Assembly: GCF_000146345.1 (NCBI RefSeq)
Contig: NZ_GL397071.1
Span: forward strand, 1,520,632 to 1,584,631
Length of the DNA stretch: 64,000 bases
Reading direction: 5' to 3'
From: Peptoniphilus duerdenii ATCC BAA-1640
GTDB taxonomy: Bacteria; Bacillota; Clostridia; Tissierellales; Peptoniphilaceae
Shown here: piece after piece, positions 19,439 to 28,944 of the stretch
Layout: every line of letters starts with the position of its first letter
Numbering within the stretch: the stretch's first letter is position 1
Translations under genes and position numbers: made by a program
Notes under the pieces: generated by a model
Databases searched by the model: none
What the model was told of the DNA's origin: nothing
The model's input: only the letters and a program-made list of their open reading frames with translations

Positions 19439-20486
19439 AAATATAATTTTTATTTTAATATTAGTAATTTTCTCATCAATGATGACTTCTTGTAAGAATG
19501 AATCTAGCAGCGGTTCAACAATAAATGTATATAATGCTGGGGAATATATAGACCCTCAAGTATTAAAAGATTTTGAAAAAGAAACAGGCATAAAAGTTAT
19601 CTATGATACTTTTGCGTCAAATGAAGATTTATATATAAAGATTGCAAATGGTCATACACCGTACGATGTTATTGTTCCCTCTGATTATATGGTTGAAAGA
19701 TTAATAAAAGAAAATAGACTTCAAAAGTTAGATTTTTCTAAAATACCAAATATGGATAATATTCTTCCAGAATTTAGATTTCCTAAATTCGATTCAACGG
19801 GAGAGTATACAGTACCATATTTTTCTGGAACAATGGGGATTGTATACAACAAAACAATGGTAAAGACACCGCCAACTTCTTGGAAAGATTTGTGGAATCC
19901 AGAATACAAAAGACAAATAATAATGTATAACTCTCAAAGAGATTCCATAGCAATAGCGTTAAAGATGCTCGGTTATTCTATGAATTCTGTAGATCCATTT
20001 GAATTACAAGAAGCCAAGGAAGCTCTAATTGAGCAAAAACCACTTGTATATGCTTACCTTACAGATGATGGTCGTGATGTAATGGTACAAGGCGACGGAG
20101 CTATAATGCCTATGTACTCTGGTGACGCCGCGTATATGATTTCTGAAAATAAAGACCTTGATTATGTTATTCCAAAAGAAGGAGCAAATATTTGGATGGA
20201 TTCTATGTGCATTCCGAAAGATGCAAAGAATGTTGATGGAGCACATGAATTTATAAATTATCTTTTAAGAAAAGATGTAGGGATATTAAATGCTGATTAT
20301 TGTATGGGTTATACTTCACCAATAAAAGGAGTGAAGGAAGGACTTCCAGAAGAACTTAGAAATTCAAAAGTTGCTTATCCAGATTATAATCATTTACCAC
20401 CATTGGAATACTTTAAAGACTTGGGAGAAAATTCTAAACTTTATGATAGAATATGGACAGAAGTTTCCGCGACTTTTGTAGATTAA
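19425..20486 (+). CDS. potD: polyamine-binding lipoprotein PotD
   Basis: The 353-residue extracellular solute-binding lipoprotein has a signal sequence ending in a lipobox (MMTSC, lipidated C23) and a type 2 periplasmic-binding fold beginning INVYNAGEYIDPQVLKDFEK, as in PotD. Acidic and aromatic ligand residues are present (YNAGEY, WMDSMCIPK). The start is GTG at 19425 with GGAGG at 19414, 14 bases inside potC. Maturation would need lgt and lspA, both in this window. Confidence 0.94.
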   Translation: MKKFKNIIFILILVIFSSMMTSCKNESSSGSTINVYNAGEYIDPQVLKDFEKETGIKVIYDTFASNEDLYIKIANGHTPYDVIVPSDYMVERLIKENRLQKLDFSKIPNMDNILPEFRFPKFDSTGEYTVPYFSGTMGIVYNKTMVKTPPTSWKDLWNPEYKRQIIMYNSQRDSIAIALKMLGYSMNSVDPFELQEAKEALIEQKPLVYAYLTDDGRDVMVQGDGAIMPMYSGDAAYMISENKDLDYVIPKEGANIWMDSMCIPKDAKNVDGAHEFINYLLRKDVGILNADYCMGYTSPIKGVKEGLPEELRNSKVAYPDYNHLPPLEYFKDLGENSKLYDRIWTEVSATFVD

Positions 20487-20515
20487 TTAATAGGAATATT
20501 GAATATAAATTTTAT

Positions 20516-20553
20516 GAGATTGGTAAAAATATTGCTGATCTCTTTTTATTTTT
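20516..20553 (+). terminator. probable terminator of the pot operon
   Basis: GAGATTGGT at 20516-20524 pairs with GCTGATCTC at 20534-20542 with several G-U pairs, followed by TTTTTATTTTT. It is weaker than the others but correctly placed. A weak promoter for yebC (TTGTTT at 20602, GATAAA at 20626) may follow. Confidence 0.6.
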
Positions 20554-20669
20554 AAGTTTACAAAATTATATAAAATACAACGGTATTAGGAAAATTCATA
20601 ATTGTTTTATTTTCTTATGTTTTGTGATAAAATTTAAATTTAGAGAATGATTTTAGAAAGGATAATAAT

Positions 20670-21410
20670 ATGTCAGGACATTCAAAATGGAATAATATAA
20701 AAAATAAAAAAGGAAAAGAAGACGCAAGACGTGGTAAGATTTTTACTAAGCTTGGAAGATATATAATGGTTGCAGCCAAAGAAGGCGGACCAGATCCAGA
20801 ATATAATGCTTCTTTGAAAGTAGCTATTGACAAAGCAAAAGCTGAAAATATGCCTAATGACAACATCGAAAGAGCTATTAAAAAAGGATGTGGTGAGCTT
20901 GGTCAAGATAACTTTGAAGAGATAACCTACGAAGGTTATGGACCATCTGGAATTGCAGTAATGGTTAAATGCCTTACAGACAATAGAAATAGAACTGCGC
21001 CAGAAGTAAGACACGCCTTTGATAAGAATGGTGGAAATCTTGGACAACCAGGTTGCGTTTCCTTTATGTTTGAAAAGAAGGGTCAACTTGGAGTTTTAAA
21101 ACATGAAAATGTAGATGAAGAAGAATTTATGCTTTTAGCACTAGATCTTGGCGCTGAAGATGTAATCGATAGAGATGAGGCTTTTGAAATCATAACCAGT
21201 CCAGAATCATACGAAGAAGTGCGTGATGGGCTTGAAGAAAATGGATATGAATTTGTACAATCAGACATAACTTTCCTTCCTTCAAACTACACAGAGTTAA
21301 CCGATGAAAATGATATAAAATTAATGGAAAAATTAATTGACACTCTTGAAGATAATGATGATGTTCAAGATGTGTATACAAACTGGGACACCGATAATCT
21401 GGAGGACTAA
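20670..21410 (+). CDS. yebC: YebC/TACO1 family protein
   Basis: The 246 residues start with the family hallmark [19 protein letters not shown] and carry [12 protein letters not shown] and the three-domain YebC fold. The family was long annotated as transcriptional regulators; recent work links it to translation of difficult peptide motifs. Its stop is directly followed by the deoC ATG, so the two are cotranscribed, although no pathway link is obvious. Confidence 0.95.
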   Translation: MSGHSKWNNIKNKKGKEDARRGKIFTKLGRYIMVAAKEGGPDPEYNASLKVAIDKAKAENMPNDNIERAIKKGCGELGQDNFEEITYEGYGPSGIAVMVKCLTDNRNRTAPEVRHAFDKNGGNLGQPGCVSFMFEKKGQLGVLKHENVDEEEFMLLALDLGAEDVIDRDEAFEIITSPESYEEVRDGLEENGYEFVQSDITFLPSNYTELTDENDIKLMEKLIDTLEDNDDVQDVYTNWDTDNLED

Positions 21411-22064
21411 ATGAATATAAATAAAATGATTGATCATACACTTTTGAAGCCAGAAGCTACAAAAGAAATGATAGAGAATCTATGTAAGGAAGCTAAAGAG
21501 TATGATTTTAAATCTGTATGTGTAAATCCATACTGGGTAAGTACTGCCTATGAAGAACTACGTGATAGCGATGTGCTTGTATGTACAGTAGTAGGCTTTC
21601 CTTTAGGGGCAACAACAAAAGAAACTAAATTTTTTGAAACTGATTTTGCAGTACAAGAAGGCGCTGACGAAATTGATATGGTTATAAATGTTGGAGCTTT
21701 AAAATCAAAACAATACGATGTAGTTTTAGAAGATATTAAATCAGTTGTACAAGCAGCAAATGGAAGAACAGTTAAAGTAATCATAGAAACATGTCTTCTA
21801 AGTGATGAAGAAAAAGTTAAAGCTTGCGAATTATCTATGGAAGCAGGAGCTAACTTTGTAAAGACATCTACAGGATTTTCTACCGCTGGAGCAAAAGTAG
21901 AAGATGTTGAGCTTATGAAAAGCATAGTTGGAGATAATTTAGAAGTTAAGGCTTCTGGTGGAATTAGAGATTTAGATACTGCTCTTAAGATGATAGAAGC
22001 AGGTGCAACAAGACTTGGCGTCAGTGCGGGTGTTCAAATCGTAAAGGAGTATCAGTCTAAATGA
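21411..22064 (+). CDS. deoC: deoxyribose-phosphate aldolase
   Basis: DeoC cleaves 2-deoxyribose-5-phosphate to glyceraldehyde-3-phosphate and acetaldehyde in deoxynucleoside catabolism. The 217-residue TIM barrel shows the Schiff-base lysine K151 in FVKTSTGF and the second lysine in VKASGGI. No phosphopentomutase or nucleoside phosphorylase lies nearby, so it is separated from a typical deo operon. It overlaps lgt by four bases. Confidence 0.96.
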   Translation: MNINKMIDHTLLKPEATKEMIENLCKEAKEYDFKSVCVNPYWVSTAYEELRDSDVLVCTVVGFPLGATTKETKFFETDFAVQEGADEIDMVINVGALKSKQYDVVLEDIKSVVQAANGRTVKVIIETCLLSDEEKVKACELSMEAGANFVKTSTGFSTAGAKVEDVELMKSIVGDNLEVKASGGIRDLDTALKMIEAGATRLGVSAGVQIVKEYQSK

Positions 22065-22807
22065 ACCCAACAGCATTTACCATTTTTGGCATATCAATAA
22101 AATGGTATGGAATACTTATTGCAACAGGTGCGCTTCTAGGAGTGCTAATGGGAGATAAGCTTGCAAAGAAGCAGGGCCTCAAAGAAAATATTGTTTCCGA
22201 TTTTATTTTGATTGGAATAATTCCATCTGTAATTGGTGCAAGAATTTACTATGTTTTATTTGAATGGGAATACTACAAAGATCATTTAAGCGAAATATTT
22301 GCTATTAGAAATGGTGGACTTGCTATATATGGTGCAATAATAACAGGAATAATTATTGCGTACATTTATTCTAAGAAAAAGAAAGTTGATTTTCTTAAAC
22401 TTTTAGACGTAATGACACCTGGACTTGCTATTGGACAAGGAATAGGAAGATGGGGAAATTTTATAAATCAAGAAGCTCATGGTGGTCCGACAGATCTCCC
22501 TTGGGGGATTATGGTAGACGGAGTTAAGGTACATCCAACATTTCTTTATGAATCTATTGTAGACATAAGCCTTGCACTATTTTTATATTTCTATCTTTCA
22601 AAACATAAGAAATTTGATGGGCAGATGCTAGCAATTTATGCAATAGTTTATGGAATTGGAAGATTCTTTATAGAGGGACTAAGAACAGACTCTTTATATA
22701 TAGGACCTCTTAGAGTCTCTCAAATAGTAAGCATAGTTTTTATACTACTTGGAATTGGCATTTATCTAATAAAGGGTAAGAAAAGTGATACAAGTACACT
22801 CAAATAA
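22061..22807 (+). CDS. lgt: prolipoprotein diacylglyceryl transferase Lgt
   Basis: Lgt attaches diacylglycerol from phosphatidylglycerol to the lipobox cysteine of prolipoproteins. The 248 residues form a seven-helix membrane protein with the signature [14 protein letters not shown] and the essential region GRFFIEGLR. It works upstream of LspA (36320). The start ATG overlaps deoC and the end overlaps hemZ by 23 bases. Confidence 0.95.
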   Translation: MNPTAFTIFGISIKWYGILIATGALLGVLMGDKLAKKQGLKENIVSDFILIGIIPSVIGARIYYVLFEWEYYKDHLSEIFAIRNGGLAIYGAIITGIIIAYIYSKKKKVDFLKLLDVMTPGLAIGQGIGRWGNFINQEAHGGPTDLPWGIMVDGVKVHPTFLYESIVDISLALFLYFYLSKHKKFDGQMLAIYAIVYGIGRFFIEGLRTDSLYIGPLRVSQIVSIVFILLGIGIYLIKGKKSDTSTLK

Positions 22808-24137
22808 TGAAGGACTTAACCTTACGATTTATAACCTACTAAGAGAATACTTTCCATCTAGAGAAAATTCAAAGGATAAAGATATTTTAGTAGATATAAA
22901 TGATAAGTTAGAAATAAAAATAAATATTGATCAAGAGGAAATATTACTAAAAGATAAATTTTCTATAAAAGATAAGACTAAGATAAAAAAAGATATACTT
23001 CTTAGTCTTTTTTCGAATGTAGAAATATCAAACGAATATGGAGTGCTTACTGGAATTAGACCTACAAAATTAGTTAGGAAACTTCTTCAAGAAAAATCTA
23101 TAGAAGAAACTAAAAAGATTTTGGAAGATGATTACTTGATGAAACCTAGTAAAATAGGTGAGCTTATAGATATTGTAAAATTAGAAAATAATATTTTTTC
23201 AAATAAAAGATCAAATATTTCTCTATATTTCCATATTCCATTCTGTCCTTCAATTTGTAGTTATTGTTCATTTACTACATATAAAACGGATAAGAATAAA
23301 ATGGATATCTACATAGATAATCTTATAAAAGAGTTTAAATCTGTGAATAAAGAAATTATTCCAACATCAATTTATATTGGTGGAGGCACACCGACTGCTT
23401 TAGATAATTATAATCTTGAAAGACTTCTATATGAAATTCAAAATAAGATTGATATAAATTGTGAATACACTGTGGAATGTGGAAGACCAGATACTATAGA
23501 CGAAAAAAAGTTAGACATACTTAAAAAATACGGCGTAAATAGAATATCTATAAATCCACAAACGATGAAGGATGAGACTCTTAAGACGATTGGCAGAACA
23601 CATTCAACAGAAGATATACTTATTGCTTATAATTTAGCAAAAGATAAAGGATTTATAATAAATATGGATTTAATCGTTGGTCTTCCAGATGAAACAATAG
23701 ATGACGTAAATAATTCTCTAGAGAAAATAATCGAGCTAAATCCAGAAAATATAACTGTACATTCACTTTCAATTAAAAATGGCTCGAGATTATATAAAGA
23801 AAATAAATTTTATTCTACAAGTGATTCCTTTGATTTGATTAAAACGATTATGGCAGAGAATAATTATTTCCCATACTATCTATATCGTCAAAAGAGGATG
23901 GTAGATTCAGGAGAAAATATAGGATTTTCTAAAAAGGGCTTTGAGTGTATCTACAACTCTATAATGATAGAAGAAGTGGAATCCATTTTAGGTTTCGGGG
24001 TAAGCGCAAGTACAAAGATTTTAAATAGAAAAAATTTAAAATTTAAACAACATTTGAACTTTAGAGATTTAATAACATATAATAGTAGGGTAGAAGAAGA
24101 TATTTTAATGAAGAATAGTTTATTGGAGGAATTATGA
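22785..24137 (+). CDS. hemZ: HemZ-like radical SAM coproporphyrinogen oxidase family protein
   Basis: This 450-residue radical SAM protein binds a [4Fe-4S] cluster through C154, C158 and C161 (CPSICSYC), with the HemN-type motifs YIGGGTPTAL and GLPDET. The roughly 150-residue N-terminal extension with GVLTGIRPTKL is typical of HemZ of Firmicutes. HemN enzymes make protoporphyrinogen IX, but HemZ function is uncertain and no other haem genes are present, so the substrate is open. The start is GTG at 22785 within lgt; it overlaps the ligase gene by four bases. Confidence 0.88.
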   Translation: MIQVHSNNEGLNLTIYNLLREYFPSRENSKDKDILVDINDKLEIKINIDQEEILLKDKFSIKDKTKIKKDILLSLFSNVEISNEYGVLTGIRPTKLVRKLLQEKSIEETKKILEDDYLMKPSKIGELIDIVKLENNIFSNKRSNISLYFHIPFCPSICSYCSFTTYKTDKNKMDIYIDNLIKEFKSVNKEIIPTSIYIGGGTPTALDNYNLERLLYEIQNKIDINCEYTVECGRPDTIDEKKLDILKKYGVNRISINPQTMKDETLKTIGRTHSTEDILIAYNLAKDKGFIINMDLIVGLPDETIDDVNNSLEKIIELNPENITVHSLSIKNGSRLYKENKFYSTSDSFDLIKTIMAENNYFPYYLYRQKRMVDSGENIGFSKKGFECIYNSIMIEEVESILGFGVSASTKILNRKNLKFKQHLNFRDLITYNSRVEEDILMKNSLLEEL

Positions 24138-25678
24138 AATTAAAAACTTTGATAGATAGTATAGAATATTTAGAAATAAAAAACGGTGATGAAAAAACTC
24201 TAGAATCTGTAGAAATAAGTTCTGTAGAGTTTCATTCAAAAAAAGTCAAGAAAAGAACACTTTTTGTAGCTATAAAAGGATATAGGGTTGATGGTCATGA
24301 CTTTATAAAAGATGCAGTAGCATCTGGAGCAGTTGCAGCTATCGTAGAAGATTTTGTAGAGGAAGATATACTTCAAATAAAAGTTAAAAATTCAAGGATT
24401 GCTCTAGCTAAGGTTGCCTCTATTTTCTTTGGTGAGCCATCAAAAAAACTAAAAGTAACAGGAATAACAGCATCAAACGGCAAGACATCTACAGCTTTTA
24501 TGACAAAGTGCATCTATGATAAAGCAGGTTACAATACAGGAATTTCTGGAACCGTATATACAAAGTATGCAGATGTTGAGATTCCTTCAATACTTACAAC
24601 TCCAGAGAGCAAAGATCTTCAATACTATTTTTACGATATGGTAAATAAAGGAATCGATCATGTGATTATGGAAGTATCAAGTTCTGCTGGAGAATTGGCA
24701 AGAGCTTATGCTACAGATTTTGATATAGTAACATTTAACAATATAACTCCAGAGCATATTGTAAACCACGGATCTTTCGAAAGGTACTACCATGTTAAGT
24801 CAAGATTAATTAGACATGCAAAAGATGATTGTGTTGCAATATTGAATTCGGATTTTGAACTGATAAATGATCTTAGAAATAATACTAAAGCTCAGGTAGT
24901 AACATATTCCTTAAAAAATAATTTAGAAGATATTTCAATAGATAATTTAGATCTATCAACTGGTTTTGGAAAATTTAAGTTTATAGTAAACAGAGATATC
25001 AAGTTAAAAGGTATAACTATCAAGAAACAATCATTTGATGTAGAGTTAAAGGTTGCAGGATACTCATCAGTGATGAATGCTATAGTTGCTATAACAATAG
25101 GTCTAGTAAATGGAATAGATTTAGATACAATCTTAGCAGGAATACAAGATTTCACAGGTGTAGAAAGAAGATTCGAAGTTATATTTGATGAAGGGTTTAA
25201 GATAGTAGACGACCATTTTGCAAATAAAAATAATATTGAAGTAACTTTAGACACATTATCTAAGATGGATTATAAAAATTTGGATATACTATATGCAATT
25301 AGAGGTAGTAGAGGTGCAGACTTAAATGAAGAAAATGCAGAGGTAATTGCAAGTTGGTACGAAAGACTTAAACCAAGAGAATTTATTGTAACTTTGAGTA
25401 AAGATACTGTCACTTGGAAGGATGAAGTTACAGATGATGAACTTGAAGCCTTTAAGAGAGTTATGTCAAAACATAATATTAAATTTGTATTAGAAGATAA
25501 TCTTAAAGAAGCAGTCGAAAAGGTAATAGATGGTACTAAAGATGATGATTTAGTATTGTTTGCTGGTTGTCAGGGAATGGATAAGGCAATGGGAATAGCA
25601 TATGATCACATAATTGAAAGAAATCTTACAAAATATCCATCTAAATTATTAGAAAAAGCTAAAAATAGAGTTTGTTAG
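24134..25678 (+). CDS. divergent MurE-like Mur ligase
   Basis: The 514-residue protein has the three Mur-ligase domains: an N-terminal MurE-like domain (SRxxxxG analogue KKRTLFVAIKG), an ATP domain with P-loop SNGKT (114-118) and a C-terminal domain. MurE adds the third amino acid of the peptidoglycan stem. Several motifs differ from MurE: TASNGKT for TGTNGKT, MEVSSSAG for MEVSSHAL, ITPEH for LTQDH, and DDHFANKNN around H361 for DYAHTPD; the DNPR motif for diaminopimelate is absent. The protein is therefore probably a ligase with another amino-acid substrate or outside main-line peptidoglycan synthesis. No other mur gene lies nearby. The protein ends in Cys. Confidence 0.75.
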   Translation: MKLKTLIDSIEYLEIKNGDEKTLESVEISSVEFHSKKVKKRTLFVAIKGYRVDGHDFIKDAVASGAVAAIVEDFVEEDILQIKVKNSRIALAKVASIFFGEPSKKLKVTGITASNGKTSTAFMTKCIYDKAGYNTGISGTVYTKYADVEIPSILTTPESKDLQYYFYDMVNKGIDHVIMEVSSSAGELARAYATDFDIVTFNNITPEHIVNHGSFERYYHVKSRLIRHAKDDCVAILNSDFELINDLRNNTKAQVVTYSLKNNLEDISIDNLDLSTGFGKFKFIVNRDIKLKGITIKKQSFDVELKVAGYSSVMNAIVAITIGLVNGIDLDTILAGIQDFTGVERRFEVIFDEGFKIVDDHFANKNNIEVTLDTLSKMDYKNLDILYAIRGSRGADLNEENAEVIASWYERLKPREFIVTLSKDTVTWKDEVTDDELEAFKRVMSKHNIKFVLEDNLKEAVEKVIDGTKDDDLVLFAGCQGMDKAMGIAYDHIIERNLTKYPSKLLEKAKNRVC

Positions 25679-25707
25679 TTGCAAATTAATTAATTATAAA
25701 TTATAAT
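25679..25707 (+). promoter_or_regulatory. promoter of aspS
   Basis: TTGCAA at 25679-25684 and TATAAT at 25702-25707 have 17-base spacing. It starts on the base after the ligase stop codon and serves the T-box leader. Confidence 0.75.
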
Positions 25708-25713
25708 TAAGTT

Positions 25714-25929
25714 AATTTTAAAAAATAAAAGAAATTATCTGAAAGTGAGAAAAAAGTTTATGGAAATTAGAGAAATGCTGGTTGGTGCAAAGCATTCAGA
25801 AGAAACTTTTAGTGACAGCTTTCGTAAAGGATAAACGCATGACCTGCGTTAAAACATTAAGTGAGGTTATCCTAATTAGGGTGGTACCGCGAGTAAACTC
25901 GTCCCTTTCTGTGGACGAGTATTTTTTTT
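25714..25929 (+). promoter_or_regulatory. T-box riboswitch leader of aspS, tRNA-Asp responsive
   Basis: The T-box motif GGGTGGTACCGCG lies at 25879-25891 and the terminator pairs ACTCGTCC (25897-25904) with GGACGAGT (25913-25920) before eight T. Stem I pairs GAAAG (25741) with CTTTC (25819-25823) and AAAAGTTT with AAACTTTT (25803-25810). The loop between them contains GAC at 25814-25816, the aspartate codon, exactly as expected for aspS. A distal stem ATGC/GCAT with a GGTTGGTG loop is present. The leader is compact. Confidence 0.93.
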
Positions 25930-25938
25930 GGAGGTAAT

Positions 25939-27714
25939 ATGGAAAGTTTAGGAAATTTAAGAAGAACTGACTATGCAGGAGATTTAAGAGAAAAAGACAT
26001 AGATAGAGAAGTAGTACTAATGGGCTGGGTTGCAAAGGAAAGAAACTTAGGCTCTCTTAATTTCGTGGATCTAAGAGATAGATCTGGAATTTGTCAAATC
26101 GTATTTAATGATAAACCGGATGAAGAATTATTTGAAAAATCAAAAAAATTAAGATCTGAATTTGTAATAGGTGTAAAAGGTAAAGTTAGAAAAAGATCTT
26201 CAGTTAATGAAAATATACCTACTGGATATATAGAAGTTTTAGCTGATGAACTTAAAATTTTAAATATATCTGATGTTCCACCAATCTATGTAAAAGATGA
26301 TGATAATGTATCAGAAAACATGAGACTTAAAAATAGATCATTGGACTTAAGAAAGCCAAGCATGATTAATAATTTAATGGTTAGATCTAAATTCTATAAA
26401 GTTACAAGAGACTTTTTTGCTGAAAATGGTTTTATTGAAGTTGAAACTCCAATGCTTACTAAACCAACTCCAGAAGGAGCAAGAGACTACCTTGTACCAA
26501 GTAGAGTTAATCCTGGTAAGTTCTACGCACTTCCTCAATCACCACAGCTTTTAAAGCAACTTTTAATGGTATCTGGACTAGATAGATATATACAAATTAC
26601 AAAATGCTTCAGAGATGAAGACTTAAGAGCTAACAGACAACCAGAATTTACACAAATAGACTTGGAAATGAGTTTTGTAGATGTGGAAGATGTACTTGAT
26701 ATTAATGAAAAATTCTTGAAGGTAGCTTTTAAAGAAATGCTTGACATAGACATTGAACTTCCTATCAAGAGAATGAAGTATAAAGAAGCTATGGAAAGAT
26801 ATGGAATTGACAAGCCAGATTTAAGATTTGGAATGGAAATACAAAATATAACAGACATCGTTAAAGATTGTGGATTTGGAGTATTTGAACAATCTGCAAA
26901 AGAATTCAATTCTGTAAGAGGCATCAATGTTAAAGGGGGAGCAAAGGCTTACTCTAGAAAAGGTATTTCTAAACTTGAAGATTTTGTAAAAGACTTTGGA
27001 GCTAAAGGTTTAGTAAATATCAAGATAGAAGAAGGTAAATCTATTACGGGAATAGATAAATTCTTAAAAGAAGGAATTCTTGATAAAATTAAAAAAGCAT
27101 TTAACGCAGAAGAAGGAGACCTAATCTTAATAGTTTCTGGTAAGGATAAAGTGGTATTTGATAGTCTTGGAAATTTAAGAAATAAAGTTGCCCGTGATAT
27201 GAATCTAATAGATGATAGTAAATTTGAATTAGTTTGGATTACGGAATTCCCACTATTTGAATATTCAGAAGAAGAAAATAGATATGTTGCAGTTCACCAT
27301 CCATTTACAGCTCCAATGGATGAAGATTTGGATAAAGTTGAATCAGACCCTGCAAACGCAAGAGCAAAAGCATATGATATCGTTATAAATGGAGATGAAA
27401 TGGGCGGAGGATCCATCAGAATTAACGATAGAGAAATTCAAAAGAAGATGTTTAAAGCATTAGGCTTTACAGAAGAAGATGCGGAAAACAAATTTGGATT
27501 CTTGTTAGAAGCATTTAAATACGGAGCACCACCACATGGAGGATTAGCTTATGGTCTAGACAGACTTGTAATGCTATTTACAAACTCTTCAAACATTAGA
27601 GACGTAATTGCTTTTCCTAAGACACAATCAGCATCATGTCTACTTACAGGAGCACCAACAGAATTAAGCGAAGAACAATTAAGAGAAGTTCATATCAAAC
27701 CTATAAAGGAGTGA
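25939..27714 (+). CDS. aspS: aspartyl-tRNA synthetase
   Basis: This 591-residue class IIb synthetase charges tRNA-Asp. It has an N-terminal OB-fold anticodon-binding domain (about 15-110), class II motif 2 (FRDEDLRANRQPEFTQ begins near residue 222), a bacterial GAD insertion (about 300-420) and motif 3 GLDRL near the C terminus. GGAGG precedes ATG 25939. If the genome lacks gatCAB, it would be a discriminating enzyme; this cannot be judged here. The presence of asnA (52982) shows that asparagine can be made as a free amino acid. Confidence 0.97.
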   Translation: MESLGNLRRTDYAGDLREKDIDREVVLMGWVAKERNLGSLNFVDLRDRSGICQIVFNDKPDEELFEKSKKLRSEFVIGVKGKVRKRSSVNENIPTGYIEVLADELKILNISDVPPIYVKDDDNVSENMRLKNRSLDLRKPSMINNLMVRSKFYKVTRDFFAENGFIEVETPMLTKPTPEGARDYLVPSRVNPGKFYALPQSPQLLKQLLMVSGLDRYIQITKCFRDEDLRANRQPEFTQIDLEMSFVDVEDVLDINEKFLKVAFKEMLDIDIELPIKRMKYKEAMERYGIDKPDLRFGMEIQNITDIVKDCGFGVFEQSAKEFNSVRGINVKGGAKAYSRKGISKLEDFVKDFGAKGLVNIKIEEGKSITGIDKFLKEGILDKIKKAFNAEEGDLILIVSGKDKVVFDSLGNLRNKVARDMNLIDDSKFELVWITEFPLFEYSEEENRYVAVHHPFTAPMDEDLDKVESDPANARAKAYDIVINGDEMGGGSIRINDREIQKKMFKALGFTEEDAENKFGFLLEAFKYGAPPHGGLAYGLDRLVMLFTNSSNIRDVIAFPKTQSASCLLTGAPTELSEEQLREVHIKPIKE

Positions 27715-27718
27715 TATA

Positions 27719-28117
27719 TTGAAACAGACAGGTATTGTTTTTGAATTAAATGATGATAAAGCAAAAATTATAGTAACAAGACTCGCTGCATGTGGCAGTT
27801 CATGTGAATCATGTTCTGCCCATTGTGGTGAAAATAAACAAGAATATATAAATGTTAAAAATGATATAGGACTTAAAATCGGTGATAGAGTTGAGATCAC
27901 TACGGACTCTACAGCAGTATTAAAATATATTGCTTTAGTCTATGGACTTCCTCTTATATTTCTTATATCTGGAGTATTAATTGGAATGTTACTAAACTTA
28001 AAAGAGATGTATTCATTATTGGTCGGTTTTGTTTTTATGATAGTATCGTTTATTTTTATAAAAACTATTGATAATAAAAATGGGTCAAACCATGGAATTA
28101 TAATTAAGAAGCTATGA
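27719..28117 (+). CDS. rseC: RseC/MucC-like SoxR-reducing family protein
   Basis: The 132-residue protein has a short N-terminal soluble part with four cysteines (C25, C29, C32, C36) and two membrane helices (about 73-95 and 98-118), matching the RseC/RsxC-associated family. In Gram-negatives members modulate sigma-E or keep SoxR reduced; in Firmicutes the role is unknown, often near Rnf-type electron transfer genes, which are not seen here. The start is TTG at 27719 with AAGGAG at 27706. It follows aspS closely and may share its T-box control. Confidence 0.8.
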   Translation: MKQTGIVFELNDDKAKIIVTRLAACGSSCESCSAHCGENKQEYINVKNDIGLKIGDRVEITTDSTAVLKYIALVYGLPLIFLISGVLIGMLLNLKEMYSLLVGFVFMIVSFIFIKTIDNKNGSNHGIIIKKL

Positions 28118-28944
28118 AAACAACTTACAAGGTATTATTAGTAATATCAGCTATACTTCTAGTAGGGTCTTCTGTTGCATACTATCTTTCTACAAATAGC
28201 AAATCAACTTACAATAAATTAGTTGAGGAAAATAAAGAGTTAGAGATAAAGCTTAATGAAAAGCAAAGTCAGAACGAAGAAATTTCTCAAGATATTTTAA
28301 AGTTAAATGAAGATTTAGAAGTTAGCTCTAACGATTTTAAAACTAAATATGGATATGATTATTTTGAATCAGAAAATATGCTGACTAATAGAATAAAAGA
28401 ACTTGAAGAAAATAATAAAAACATCGAATCTCAAGTTGTAAGTGAAGTCTTAAAGTATGAAAGATATTTTAAGTCAGGAATTTATTCTGATGAAAAATTA
28501 GAAAGCAAGATTTCTGACTTTATTGACGTTTCAGATATAAAAACTGAGCAGATTTCAAAAGATTTGTATGGAGTTCTAAATTTAAATCCTTTTGTAGATA
28601 AATACAGTAACGATGGATTTATAAACTACATTTTAAGGAGAAATCCGAATATAGACAGTTCGAAATTAAAACTAGAACTATTTAATTTGGTCATTTACTC
28701 AAGAAATTTAAATGAAATAATAGAAACTAAAGAACTACCGAAAAATTTAAATTCACTTAGAAGTGATTTGTTTTCATTCTGTTCTTTGCTAAAAGAAATG
28801 GAGAAATCTGGAATAAGCACTGGAGAATTAAACTCCAGATCAATGGATAGCTTAAATTCAAAAATCACAAATCTAATATCAGATTACTTTATGAATAAAG
28901 GTCAGATTGAAGTTATTAATTTAGGAGGAACCAATGAAAAATAG
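28114..28944 (+). CDS. membrane-anchored coiled-coil protein, function unknown
   Basis: I do not recognise this 276-residue protein. It has one N-terminal membrane helix (about 6-24) and an extracytoplasmic, highly charged region with a predicted coiled coil (about 34-65 and 85-110), then a helical region rich in Leu, Asn and Ser. It overlaps the RseC-like gene by four bases and the next gene by eleven. The next gene encodes a protein of the same general layout, so the two may act together at the envelope. Confidence 0.75.
   Translation: MKTTYKVLLVISAILLVGSSVAYYLSTNSKSTYNKLVEENKELEIKLNEKQSQNEEISQDILKLNEDLEVSSNDFKTKYGYDYFESENMLTNRIKELEENNKNIESQVVSEVLKYERYFKSGIYSDEKLESKISDFIDVSDIKTEQISKDLYGVLNLNPFVDKYSNDGFINYILRRNPNIDSSKLKLELFNLVIYSRNLNEIIETKELPKNLNSLRSDLFSFCSLLKEMEKSGISTGELNSRSMDSLNSKITNLISDYFMNKGQIEVINLGGTNEK

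Noticed and set aside
20453-20650. Small + strand frame after potD
   Set aside because: It begins inside potD, runs through the terminator and has no ribosome binding site.
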